DNA from: Melioribacter sp.
GTDB taxonomy: Bacteria > Bacteroidota > Ignavibacteria > Ignavibacteriales > Melioribacteraceae
Direction: 5' to 3'
Assembly (NCBI GenBank): GCA_020723965.1
Contig: DYHW01000002.1
Span: forward strand, 248,001 to 312,000
Length of the DNA stretch: 64,000 nucleotides
The notes under the pieces were generated by a model, which made no database searches, was not told the origin of the DNA, and was given only the letters and a program-made list of their open reading frames with translations. A program made the translations under genes and the position numbers. Of the stretch, positions 16,915 through 24,847 are shown piece by piece; positions within the stretch are counted from its first letter, which is position 1; every line of letters begins with the position of its first letter.

Positions 16915-19146
16915 TTATATTTTCACGCGCTTCAACCGTAGTGAATTGCCCACAACTGAAACAGAACTTAACGACATTGCCAACGCTGCAACCATCGGAT
17001 TTAGCATTCCGACCGCAGCCAAAGGAATCAATACAACGTTATAAACAAACGCCCAGAATAAATTTTGTTTTATAGTTTTTATTGTGCGTCGTGAAAGATT
17101 AATTGCCTTTGCAACACCCAACAAATTTCCTTGCACCAAAGTTATCTGTGCAGTTTCAATTGCAATGTCTGTTCCAGTACCTATGGCAATTCCAACATCG
17201 GCTTGCGCAAGTGCAGGCGAATCATTGATGCCGTCGCCAATCATTCCAACAACTTCGCCTTTGCTTTGATATTCTTTCACAATATTAGCTTTTTCGTTCG
17301 GAAGCGCTTCTGCTTTGTAATCCTTTATGCCAACTTTCTTTGCAATCGCCTCAGCGGTTTTCGAGTTATCGCCGGTTATCATAACAGTTTTTATTTTTAA
17401 GCCGTTCAACTCTTTGATTGCTTTTGCCGAAGTTTCTTTTACCCGGTCTTCAATTGCAAACAATCCTTTAATCTTACCATCTATAGCTGCGCAAATTATT
17501 GTTTTTCCGTCTTCGGCTAATCTATTAAACTGCTCTTTTACTGTTTCTATTTTGATTGAATACTCTCTCATCAAATTTATATTGCCAACGATAACTGCTT
17601 GGCCATTAACAATTCCGGTTAATCCGAATCCGGATAAGTTTTGAAAAGTATCTGGCTGCAATAAAGAGATATTTTTTAATTTTGCTTTTTCAAGAATCGC
17701 TAACGCCAAAGGATGTTCGGATTTAGATTCGAGTGAAGCGCTTAGAAGTAGCAACTCTTCTTCAGTAATATTTTGAGTAACAATTTCTGACACAGTTGGT
17801 TTTCCTTCTGTAATAGTTCCGGTCTTATCGAAAACAATAGTTGTAATTTTTTGTGCGAGTTCTAAACTTTCGCCGTTACGGATTAAAATCCCATTCGATG
17901 CGCCGAGTCCGCTGCCTACAATTATTGCCGTTGGTGTAGCCAAACCAAGGGCACAAGGACAAGCAATAATTAACACGGCAACAAAATTTACAAGCGCCAC
18001 GCTAAAAGAATTATGCCCGCCCATGAAAAGCCATACTATAAATGTTATAATTGCAATCAACAATACAACCGGAACAAACACTGCAGCAATTTTATCAACC
18101 AACTTTTGAATCGGCGGTTTTGACGCTTGGGCTTGCTCAACCAATCGGATGATTTGAGCAAGCACTGTGTTATTGCCAACTTCTGTAACTCTGAAATTAA
18201 AAGCTCCGTTTATATTGATTGTTCCGCCAATAACTTTTGATCCGACGGTTTTCTCCGAGGGAATGCTTTCGCCAGTGATCATTGCTTCATCAACAGCAGA
18301 GCTGCCCCAAACAATAATACCATCAGACGGAATTTTTTCTCCCGGTTTAATTACAACAATGTAACCTGCTTGCAATTCGGAAATTTCAATCACTTCTTCT
18401 TTTCCATTCACAAGAATTTTTGCAGTCTTAGGTTTCAGCTCAATCAGTTTTTTGATTGCGGTGTTCGTTTTTCTTTTTGCGTTATGCTCTAGGAGTTTTC
18501 CCAACAAAATAAGCGTGATTATCACACCTGCAGTTTCAAAATAAACATGCGGAAGCTCACCGTGAATCGAAATAAATTCCGGGAATAGAGCAGCTATTAC
18601 ACTGTAACCGTATGCAGCACCGGTTCCAATTGCAACAAGCGAATTCATCTCGAAAGAAAAATGTTTGAGGTTTGTCCAGAAAGCCTGATAAAACCTTTTG
18701 CCACTGATGAAAATAACTGGAGTTGCAAGTATCAACAAAACTTTATGAGTGTGATCTTCCGAAAAAGTCCAAATATTTTGGAAGAACGCGTAATCCATCA
18801 ACATGCTAATTGCAAAGAGCGGCAAAGTAAAAAAAAGCGCGAAAAGAAAATTTTTTTTTAATTTTTCATAGTATTCATCTTTTTCCGAAAGTGTAGTATC
18901 ATCGATAGTAGTATGTGATTTTTTTTCGGTGCTGGATTCCACTTTTAATTTGTAGCCGTAATCTTGAATTGCTTCGGCTATCGATTTGATGTTTGTATTT
19001 TCGTTTTCGACATCGAACGTTACTCTTTCAGTTGCAAGGTTTACGGCAACATTTTTTACTCCATCAAACTTGCTGATGATTTTTTCAACGCGTGTAACGC
19101 AGCTTGCGCAGGTCATTCCCTCAACAGGTAAATTAAAATTTTTCAT
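16915..19146 (-). CDS. copA: Copper-translocating P1B-type ATPase
   Basis: The 743-residue pump exports Cu(I) from the cytoplasm. Parts in order: one HMA domain with GMTCASC (residues 10-16), eight membrane helices, the actuator TGES, the membrane metal site CPC at 396-398, the phosphorylated Asp440 in DKTGT, an SEHP motif and GDGINDSPAL. The late helix FWAFVYNVVLIPLAAVGM with YN, and the following MAxS region, match the copper-specific group IB-1. It lies 5 bases after the copZ-like gene, with an AraC regulator before that, so the three genes form a copper homeostasis module. Confidence 0.95.
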   Translation of the reverse strand: MKNFNLPVEGMTCASCVTRVEKIISKFDGVKNVAVNLATERVTFDVENENTNIKSIAEAIQDYGYKLKVESSTEKKSHTTIDDTTLSEKDEYYEKLKKNFLFALFFTLPLFAISMLMDYAFFQNIWTFSEDHTHKVLLILATPVIFISGKRFYQAFWTNLKHFSFEMNSLVAIGTGAAYGYSVIAALFPEFISIHGELPHVYFETAGVIITLILLGKLLEHNAKRKTNTAIKKLIELKPKTAKILVNGKEEVIEISELQAGYIVVIKPGEKIPSDGIIVWGSSAVDEAMITGESIPSEKTVGSKVIGGTININGAFNFRVTEVGNNTVLAQIIRLVEQAQASKPPIQKLVDKIAAVFVPVVLLIAIITFIVWLFMGGHNSFSVALVNFVAVLIIACPCALGLATPTAIIVGSGLGASNGILIRNGESLELAQKITTIVFDKTGTITEGKPTVSEIVTQNITEEELLLLSASLESKSEHPLALAILEKAKLKNISLLQPDTFQNLSGFGLTGIVNGQAVIVGNINLMREYSIKIETVKEQFNRLAEDGKTIICAAIDGKIKGLFAIEDRVKETSAKAIKELNGLKIKTVMITGDNSKTAEAIAKKVGIKDYKAEALPNEKANIVKEYQSKGEVVGMIGDGINDSPALAQADVGIAIGTGTDIAIETAQITLVQGNLLGVAKAINLSRRTIKTIKQNLFWAFVYNVVLIPLAAVGMLNPMVAALAMSLSSVSVVGNSLRLKRVKI

Positions 19147-19151
19147 CTGAG

Positions 19152-19352
19152 TTACTTTACTACTTCGTAGCCGGCTTCTGCTATTGCCTTTTCAATTAAA
19201 GAGAGATCTACTTTTGTCTCGTCAAACTTAATTTTAGCCGAACCAATCTCAACCTCGGCAGATTCCAAATCGAGTTTGGATAATTCTTTTTTTACAGCCA
19301 TTACGCAATGATTGCAACTCATGCCGTTAATTTTGAACTCTTTTGTTGTCAT
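19152..19352 (-). CDS. copZ: Copper chaperone, HMA domain (CopZ-like)
   Basis: The 66 residues are a single heavy-metal-associated ferredoxin-like fold with GMSCNHCVMAVKKEL holding the CxxC copper site and a C-terminal AIAEAGYEV. It should carry Cu(I) in the cytosol and hand it to the ATPase encoded 5 bases downstream. AGGAAG before the ATG is a fair SD. The 125-base gap upstream is the likely promoter region for copZ-copA; it holds no clear palindromic operator. Confidence 0.88.
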   Translation of the reverse strand: MTTKEFKINGMSCNHCVMAVKKELSKLDLESAEVEIGSAKIKFDETKVDLSLIEKAIAEAGYEVVK

Positions 19353-19477
19353 ACCGTCTTCCTATTTTTTTTGATGGTGATAAAATAATTTGCCTACCGC
19401 ATTAAAGCGTTATATAATTTTAAAATATGTTACAAAACTTTAATTTAATTGAGAAGGGGGCATGTAATAGTGCTGAA

Positions 19478-20059
19478 TCAGCTAATTTTATCTAACGGTT
19501 TCCGCATATTTTCTGTTAATGATTTGAATTGACTTGCTGTGAATCCCGTTATTTTTTTGAATTGATTTGATAAATGTTGAACGCTGCTGTAGCCCAATTT
19601 GTATGCAATCTCGCTCAGGGTTAACTCTCCATATTTGAGTAATTCTTTTGCCCTCTCGATCTTTTGTAAAATAATATATTGTTCTATTGTAATACTTTCT
19701 TGCGAAGAAAATAAACTGCTGAGATAGTTGTAATCTAACTCCAATTCATTCTCGATAAGGGAAGAGAATTTGAGATTTTTATTTATCAAACTTTCGTGTT
19801 CATAAATAGTCTTAATTATAAAACTTTTTATTCTTTCCACAATTTTTGCTTTTTTATCTTCGATAAGTTCAAAGCCGTTCTCTTTCAGTATGTGGTTTAT
19901 TTTATTTATAGGAAGATTTTCTAATGGTTGCTCTGTCTCAACTTCGCCTAAAGAAATTCTCTTAATCGTAACGCCAAGTTTTTCCAATTCTTCTTTTACA
20001 ACCTTGATGCAGCGGTTGCAAACCATATTCTTAATGTATAGAATGTTTTTCGAAGTCAT
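19478..20059 (-). CDS. AraC-family regulator with N-terminal CxxC HMA-like domain
   Basis: Residues 1-70 resemble an HMA domain (YIKNMVCNRCIKVVKEELEKLG, then NHILKENGFELIED); the CNRC pair could bind copper. Residues about 80-190 are an AraC/XylS DNA-binding domain: EQYIILQKIERAKELLKYG, LTLSEIAYKLGYSSVQHLS and FKKITGFTASQFK are its two helix-turn-helix units. It lies directly upstream of the copZ-like and copA genes on the same strand, 125 bases before them. A copper-responsive activator of that pair is the natural inference, in place of CueR or CsoR. It has no periplasmic or enzyme domain. Confidence 0.82.
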   Translation of the reverse strand: MTSKNILYIKNMVCNRCIKVVKEELEKLGVTIKRISLGEVETEQPLENLPINKINHILKENGFELIEDKKAKIVERIKSFIIKTIYEHESLINKNLKFSSLIENELELDYNYLSSLFSSQESITIEQYIILQKIERAKELLKYGELTLSEIAYKLGYSSVQHLSNQFKKITGFTASQFKSLTENMRKPLDKIS

Positions 20060-20130
20060 TTAACTAACAATAGCTGCTTTTGAAAATTGAATGGTAAATA
20101 ATCAGAAATGTTTCTGAGAAATGCAAAATT

Positions 20131-20667
20131 TTATGATTTGTCTTTTGACTTTTCTTTTTTCTCTTTTACGTTAAGCGGGAACATATCGCGGTCATTCTCC
20201 TCAACATATTTATCAAAAATCTCATCTCCAATAGATTGCAAATTTTCTTTTGTTGATTCCGTAATTTTTTTCTTTATATCAACATCTTTTTTATCGTGTT
20301 TATCATCTGGTACAAGTTTTTTAATTACTTCGATCCGTTTTTCTTGTGCAACAAGTTTTTGATCTTCTTTTCTTTTTTTATTATCGGTCTCGTTTTTTCT
20401 ACTTCTGCTTTTCCCGCTGCCTGTCTTGCGTATTCTGTCTACTTCATGAGTGCCTGCTTTTTCTTTTATGGGAATTGGCTTTGGTATCAGTTTTGGAGTG
20501 CTCTTTTGTTGGCTGGGGGAACTTAATGATTCACTTTTTATGGTAGGTTTGGTGAGCGCCCCTCGTTTCTCTTTAATCTTATAAGAAACGTAAGAAAAAA
20601 TAAGAGTAACCACGGCAACTACTGCCACTATTTTTAGAACAGAATATATTATTGGTACTAATTCCAC
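20131..20667 (-). CDS. Membrane-anchored charged protein, paralogue A
   Basis: The first 30 residues (MELVPIIYSVLKIVAVVAVV...) form one membrane helix ending in SYVSYKIKEK. The remaining 148 residues are extremely rich in Lys, Asp, Glu, Ser and Pro, with a KLIPKPIPIK segment, and look disordered or coiled. The N-terminus clearly resembles the protein at 20856-21407, so the two are paralogues. I do not recognise a family. Positive residues after the helix predict the tail is cytoplasmic. It lies on the opposite strand from the HU gene and downstream of its paralogue. Confidence 0.65.
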   Translation of the reverse strand: MELVPIIYSVLKIVAVVAVVTLIFSYVSYKIKEKRGALTKPTIKSESLSSPSQQKSTPKLIPKPIPIKEKAGTHEVDRIRKTGSGKSRSRKNETDNKKRKEDQKLVAQEKRIEVIKKLVPDDKHDKKDVDIKKKITESTKENLQSIGDEIFDKYVEENDRDMFPLNVKEKKEKSKDKS

Positions 20668-20855
20668 AGCTAAAGATATAAATTATTAAGTCGTTCGACA
20701 AATAACTCCTTGGCGCTCCATTAACTTCTGCTCGATAATAGCTGTTTCACAACAACCATTAAAAACTTTGCGTTCACCACGTTGAAATTATTTAAAGAAA
20801 TAATGATCAGAGATTGAATTTGAGCTATAATGAATACTGAGCAGAATCAATTTTA

Positions 20856-21407
20856 TTAAACTACATTCAAAATTTTGAACTCATTGTCGGGAGTGTCGCT
20901 GTAAAAGTTTATTAAATTCTTTTCGGAAATATATGAAATATGAAAAGTATTGACCGGGTTTTTTCTTTCGGGCGTAGAACGGAATCTTTGTGAATCGTTT
21001 ACTATCTGAATTCTATTTGCCATAGGAAGATAATTTGTTGCATATCTTGTTTGTCTGGCGTTCTGTTCCGAGATATACTTTTCTCTTATCTGCTCTGCTT
21101 TATGTTGATATCTTTGTTCTGGATAATTTTTAATCGGGTTTTCAGAATTTTTTCTTTTAATAGTAGCTCCGTTGTTTAAAGGTCCTTTCATTTGAGATAC
21201 TTTAGCTAGATAATTGATAGAAGAATCTTTTAGATGCAGAGTTGCAAGCTGCGGTGCTTGATTTACAAATCTTGGCACGGATACAAATAGTTTCTCTTCT
21301 CTGTATCTTGATTTCGTTTTATATGATATGTACGAAATAATGATTATGAGAAATAAAAATGCCGCGAAGATCAGAAGACTAGTATATATAATTGGAACGA
21401 GTGACAT
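20856..21407 (-). CDS. Membrane-anchored protein, paralogue B
   Basis: It opens with MSLVPIIYTSLLIFAAFLFLIIII and SYISYKTKSRYREE, the same pattern (M-x-LVPIIY, hydrophobic helix, SY-x-SYK) as the protein at 20131-20667. The 145-residue tail is basic and rich in Asn, Arg and Gln (KRKNSENPIKNYPEQRYQHKA), with no catalytic motif. The tails of the two paralogues do not align by eye. The 188-base gap to its paralogue holds no obvious terminator, so co-transcription is possible. Unknown function; a scaffold or envelope-associated nucleic acid binder would fit the charge but is speculative. Confidence 0.65.
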   Translation of the reverse strand: MSLVPIIYTSLLIFAAFLFLIIIISYISYKTKSRYREEKLFVSVPRFVNQAPQLATLHLKDSSINYLAKVSQMKGPLNNGATIKRKNSENPIKNYPEQRYQHKAEQIREKYISEQNARQTRYATNYLPMANRIQIVNDSQRFRSTPERKNPVNTFHISYISEKNLINFYSDTPDNEFKILNVV

Positions 21408-21662
21408 TTTTTTACCTTTGCAATTTAAATTTCACTTCTATAGGACAAAACATATACCAATAAATAAACTCTGTTATTTACTCTTTTTTGAAGCTTTCTC
21501 AATGGAAAATGATAAAAGCTGTGTTAAAGTGAAACACTAATTTTATTCTGAGATTTGTTTATTCGAAAAATGTTAAGCATAGTTTCAATTTGTTTTTAGC
21601 TTAGTTTTTAATAACTTTTGTCCCCAAATATTCTGTAACTTCGTTAAAAATTAGAGGTTAGC

Positions 21663-21971
21663 ATGACAAAGGCAGATATTGTAGAAAAAGTTGCTACCGG
21701 AACAGGATTAACTAAACTTGAAACGGAAGCAATTATTGAAGGGTTTTTAAATACTGTAATACAAGCTTTGCGAGAAGGACGCGGAATTGAAATTCGTGGG
21801 TTTGGCAGTTATAAAGTGAAAGCCAAGAAAGCAAGATATGCTCGTAACCCTCGTACTGGTGAAAAAGTATATGTCGGCGAACATTACGTTCCCGTATTCA
21901 AATTTTCAAAAGATTTTAAAGCGGCAGTAGATTCTGGAATGAAAGAAACAAAATCTGTTCAAGAATTATAA
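21663..21971 (+). CDS. HU/IHF family DNA-binding protein
   Basis: The 102 residues cover the whole HU fold: MTKADIVEKVATGTGLTKLETEAII dimer helices, GRGIEIRGFGSYKV, and the DNA-binding arm with KARYARNPRTGEKVYV. The GFGSYKVKAKKARYARNP segment is closer to IHF than to HU, with the RNP at the arm tip; the final ten residues (KETKSVQEL) are an extension. GAGGTT is a reasonable SD. The zinc-ribbon/TPR gene follows after 11 bases, so the two may share a transcript. It should bend DNA as a homodimer; no second subunit is nearby. Confidence 0.92.
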   Translation: MTKADIVEKVATGTGLTKLETEAIIEGFLNTVIQALREGRGIEIRGFGSYKVKAKKARYARNPRTGEKVYVGEHYVPVFKFSKDFKAAVDSGMKETKSVQEL

Positions 21972-21982
21972 TTGGAGAAACA

Positions 21983-22756
21983 TTGATGATCCAATGTTCT
22001 GTTTGTGGTGAAAAACTTAGAGAGAAATCAAATTATTGCCCAAGCTGCGGTGCTAGTTTAATATCTCTATTTGCAAATGAGTCAACTTCTAACGAAGTGA
22101 GCAAAAAAAATTTAGACAAAGGAACAAAAGGAAATAATAAAACCAAAACAAAAACAGATAAAATTAGAGAACATGATTCTGTTAAAGAGCAATCGAAAAA
22201 CATTTCGATGACAAAATTAATGTATATGATTCTCGTTCTATTCTTTATCGGTGCAGTTATTGTCATTTCTTCCGGAATATTCGAAAAGCCGATAGTAACT
22301 TCTCAATTAAATCAAGGAGAAGCCGGGCATGATCATGGCGGTGTTGATTTATCTAATTTAGAACATATCAATACACTTGAAGAAGCAGTTAAAAAAAATC
22401 CTAACGATAAAGAATCGCTTCTGCATCTAGCACACCTTTTAAACGATTCCGGCTTTAAGGAAAAAGCGATCGATAAATACAAACAATACTTAAAAATAGA
22501 CTCTCAAAATGCGGACGTTTTAGTTGACATGGGCGTTTGTTATTACGAAACAGGAAAAAATTTAGAAGCAATTTCTTATATGGAAAAAGCTTTGAAATAT
22601 CAGCCCAAGCATCAAATTGCACATTTGAATCTTGGAATTGTAAATATGAGTGCGGGAAATATGACCAAAGCAAAAGAATGGTGGAATAAAGCAGTTGCAA
22701 TCAACCCCACAAACGATATTGGAAAACGAGCGGCGGAATTACTTAAATCACATTAA
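21983..22756 (+). CDS. Zinc-ribbon, single-pass membrane TPR protein
   Basis: Three parts are visible in 257 residues. Residues 3-23 hold a zinc ribbon with CSVCGEK and CPSCGAS; a basic linker follows; a membrane helix runs at about 76-98 (MYMILVLFFIGAVIVISSGIF); then about three tetratricopeptide repeats fill 125-255 (DKESLLHLAHLLNDSGFKEKA, ADVLVDMGVCYYETGKNLEA, IAHLNLGIVNMSAGNMTKA). The topology suggests a cytoplasmic ribbon and TPRs outside the membrane. A histidine-containing GHDHGG lies between helix and TPRs. The client is unknown. It lies between the HU gene and the COX24-type mini-gene. Confidence 0.8.
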   Translation: MMIQCSVCGEKLREKSNYCPSCGASLISLFANESTSNEVSKKNLDKGTKGNNKTKTKTDKIREHDSVKEQSKNISMTKLMYMILVLFFIGAVIVISSGIFEKPIVTSQLNQGEAGHDHGGVDLSNLEHINTLEEAVKKNPNDKESLLHLAHLLNDSGFKEKAIDKYKQYLKIDSQNADVLVDMGVCYYETGKNLEAISYMEKALKYQPKHQIAHLNLGIVNMSAGNMTKAKEWWNKAVAINPTNDIGKRAAELLKSH

Positions 22757-22768
22757 ACGGAGGTTATA

Positions 22769-22864
22769 ATGCCTTGTGGCAGAAAAAGAAAACGTCATAA
22801 AATGGCTACACACAAGCGGAAAAAACGCTTAAGAAAGAACAGACATAAAAAGAAATTGAGATAA
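22769..22864 (+). CDS. AURKAIP1/COX24-domain mini-protein (mS38/bS22-like)
   Basis: A 31-codon gene with an excellent SD (GGAGG 5 bases before the ATG). The product begins MPCGRKRKRHKMATHKRKKR and continues LRKNRHKKKLR: 17 of 31 residues are Lys or Arg. The core HKMATHKRKKRLRKNRHK matches the AURKAIP1/COX24 C-terminal domain, whose mitochondrial member mS38 and mycobacterial member bS22 are small-subunit ribosomal proteins. A ribosomal role is therefore likely. It follows the TPR gene by 12 bases and precedes tRNA-Thr by 39. Confidence 0.85.
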   Translation: MPCGRKRKRHKMATHKRKKRLRKNRHKKKLR

Positions 22865-22903
22865 CAATTCTTTCAGCCTAAATTTTTATCGGGCGGTTCA
22901 TAA

Positions 22904-22976
22904 GCCACCTTAGCTCAGCTGGTAGAGCAGCGCATTCGTAATGCGCGGGTCGGCGGTTCAAGTCCGCCAGGTGGCT
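22904..22976 (+). tRNA. tRNA-Thr (anticodon CGT)
   Basis: Acceptor GCCACCT/AGGTGGC, D arm GCTC/GAGC, anticodon stem GCGCA/TGCGC with loop TTCGTAA, and T arm GGCGG-TTCAAGT-CCGCC form a complete cloverleaf of 73 nt. The anticodon CGT reads threonine ACG. No CCA is encoded. Confidence 0.95.
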
Positions 22977-23082
22977 CTATTATATTATCTCTTTCCAACA
23001 TTATTTCCGCGAAACATCAAACTCCATTCTGAAATAAACTCCAATAAACTCCATTTTTTTCTTCTCTCTTGATAAAAAAAAC

Positions 23083-23111
23083 TTGACATTCCAGAAGAAA
23101 TTCGTTTATTT
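23083..23111 (+). promoter_or_regulatory. Promoter of the dcw cluster
   Basis: A perfect TTGACA (23083-23088), a 17-base spacer and TTATTT (23106-23111) lie about 50 bases before mraZ and just upstream of the MraZ-box-like repeats. Confidence 0.6.
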
Positions 23112-23120
23112 TACAAACAG

Positions 23121-23159
23121 TGGGTAATAGTGTTTAATTAACCCAAATAGTGGAGAATA
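23121..23159 (+). promoter_or_regulatory. MraZ-box-like repeats before mraZ
   Basis: Four consecutive 10-base units start here: TGGGTAATAG, TGTTTAATTA, ACCCAAATAG, TGGAGAATAA. The variable first five bases alternate with a constant AAT(A/T)(G/A). Known MraZ operators are TGGGN repeats separated by 5 bases, the same period. The last unit runs into the mraZ start codon, so MraZ binding would cover both transcription start and ribosome site. Confidence 0.5.
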
Positions 23160-23609
23160 ATGTTTTTAGGAAGTTTCAAATATTCTGTTGATGCAAAAGG
23201 AAGAGTTAGCATTCCGGCAAAGTTCAAAAAATCCCTAACTAAAGAAGCAGACGATACTTTTGTTATTACTCGCGGACTGGTAAAGTGCATTAATCTATAT
23301 CCGTTAGATTACTGGGTTAAAGAGATAAAACCAAGAATTGATGCCCTCGATGATTTCGATGCAGAGGAATCGGCATTTCAAAGAATGCTTTTTGAATTAG
23401 CTTCTGATGAGAAACTCGATTCTCAATACCGCTTAATAATTCCTAAAAACCTTTTAGAGTTTGCAGAAATTGATAAAGAAATATTTATTCTTGGTCAGAA
23501 TAATAAGATCGAATTATGGAATCCAGAAGTTTATTCAGCTCATAAAGCAGAAATTCAAAAGCCATATTCCGATTTGGCTAAACAGGTAATGAAAAAAGAT
23601 GAAAAATGA
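23160..23609 (+). CDS. mraZ: Transcriptional regulator MraZ
   Basis: The 149-residue product has two AbrB-like swapped-hairpin domains. The first, FLGSFKYSVDAKGRVSIPAKFKK, is the diagnostic MraZ block (the DAKGR motif); the second is LDSQYRLIIPKNLLEFAEI. MraZ oligomers repress their own promoter at TGGGN repeats, and such repeats lie directly upstream. It opens the dcw cluster and overlaps rsmH by 4 bases, the usual gene order. Confidence 0.96.
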   Translation: MFLGSFKYSVDAKGRVSIPAKFKKSLTKEADDTFVITRGLVKCINLYPLDYWVKEIKPRIDALDDFDAEESAFQRMLFELASDEKLDSQYRLIIPKNLLEFAEIDKEIFILGQNNKIELWNPEVYSAHKAEIQKPYSDLAKQVMKKDEK

Positions 23610-24523
23610 TTCATACGCCGGTCCTTTTAAAGGAAAGTGTTGATTTCCTGGTTACTAATAAAAATGGAATTTACTTTGACGCTACGTTAGGATTTGGCGG
23701 ACATTCAGAAGAAATATTAAAACAATTAAGTCATAAAGGGCGACTAATTGCAACTGATAAAGACCAATCGGCTTTCGATTATTCTAAGCAAAAATTCAGA
23801 GACGACAAAAGATTCTCGGCTTATCACGCCTCTTTTACCAACATCGATACGATTTCAAAACTTGAGTTCATTGAAATGTTTGACGGCATCTTTGCAGACT
23901 TGGGAGTGTCCTCCTATCAATTAGATAGCAGCAACGCGGGATTTACTTTTCGCGAGGATACATCCCTTGATCTGAGGATGAATAAACATGAAGGATTTTC
24001 TGCATCAGATTTTTTGAATCGTGCCGATCAAGATGAGATAACGAAAATTCTTTTTGAATTTGGTGAAGAAAAAAACGCCCGGCTTATAGCGAAAAAAATT
24101 GTAGAGTTTCGAAGCACTGAAAAATTTACAAACACATTTCAGCTAAAAAAAATAATAGAGCAATTAACACCCCAAAGATTTTTAACAAAAAGTTTATCAA
24201 GAGTTTTTCAAGCTCTTCGCATCCATGTAAACAATGAGCTTGAAGAGTTAAAAGAGTTTTTAGATAAATCGGTTCAACATCTTAAACCCGGCGGAAGAAT
24301 TGTTGTTTTGAGCTATCACTCTTTGGAAGACAGAATTGTAAAAGAAAAAATTAAGTATGAAAGTTTAAGCTGTATTTGTCCGCCCGGCATGCCGATTTGC
24401 ATTTGCGGAAAAAAGAAGAGATTAAGAATAATTACAACTAAACCTGTTATGCCTACTGAAATAGAAATTAGAAATAATCGGAGAGCAAGAAGCGCAAAAC
24501 TTCGTGCTGCCGAAAGAGTTTGA
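23606..24523 (+). CDS. rsmH: 16S rRNA (cytosine1402-N4)-methyltransferase RsmH
   Basis: The enzyme methylates N4 of C1402 of 16S rRNA. It begins with HTPVLLKESVDFL and has the SAM-binding DATLGFGGHSEEIL, the IFADLGVSSYQLD motif, LDLRMN, the LSRVFQALRIHVNNELEEL block and LSYHSLEDRIVK, all highly conserved in RsmH/MraW. The 305 residues match the family length; CICPPGMPICICGKK near the end is the usual Cys-rich segment. It overlaps mraZ by ATGA-type coupling and is 3 bases before ftsL. Confidence 0.97.
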   Translation: MIHTPVLLKESVDFLVTNKNGIYFDATLGFGGHSEEILKQLSHKGRLIATDKDQSAFDYSKQKFRDDKRFSAYHASFTNIDTISKLEFIEMFDGIFADLGVSSYQLDSSNAGFTFREDTSLDLRMNKHEGFSASDFLNRADQDEITKILFEFGEEKNARLIAKKIVEFRSTEKFTNTFQLKKIIEQLTPQRFLTKSLSRVFQALRIHVNNELEELKEFLDKSVQHLKPGGRIVVLSYHSLEDRIVKEKIKYESLSCICPPGMPICICGKKKRLRIITTKPVMPTEIEIRNNRRARSAKLRAAERV

Positions 24524-24526
24524 GAA

Positions 24527-24847
24527 ATGAAAGTTTCGTCATTGAAAAATTTTATTGTGATAATTGCTGCTATTGCGCTATTTCTTTTTACATACGTGGT
24601 TTTGAATGCTGAAATAAAAAGATTAAGCAGAGAAAAGATTATTAAACAAGATATGTTAAGTGAACGGCTCAATAGAATTGAAATGAAAATGGTTGATGTT
24701 CAAAAATTTACGTCAGAAGAGAGAATTGTTAAAATCGCTTTGGATTCACTTGGTTTGGTAAGACCAAATGAGAATCTTGAAGTGATTTTGGTCTCGAAAG
24801 AGCAGATAAAACAGATCGAAAAATTATTGAATGAAAAATATGATTAA
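24527..24847 (+). CDS. ftsL: FtsL-like cell division protein
   Basis: The 106 residues hold one N-terminal membrane helix (LKNFIVIIAAIALFLFTYVVL), a heptad-like periplasmic coiled coil (EIKRLSREKIIKQDMLSERLNRIE) and a C-terminal SLGLVRPNENLEVI, which matches the region of FtsL that follows the coil. Sequence conservation in FtsL is poor; the call relies on topology, size and its place between rsmH and the transpeptidase gene. It overlaps ftsI by 17 bases, showing translational coupling. It should bridge FtsQ, FtsB and FtsW/FtsI. Confidence 0.82.
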   Translation: MKVSSLKNFIVIIAAIALFLFTYVVLNAEIKRLSREKIIKQDMLSERLNRIEMKMVDVQKFTSEERIVKIALDSLGLVRPNENLEVILVSKEQIKQIEKLLNEKYD

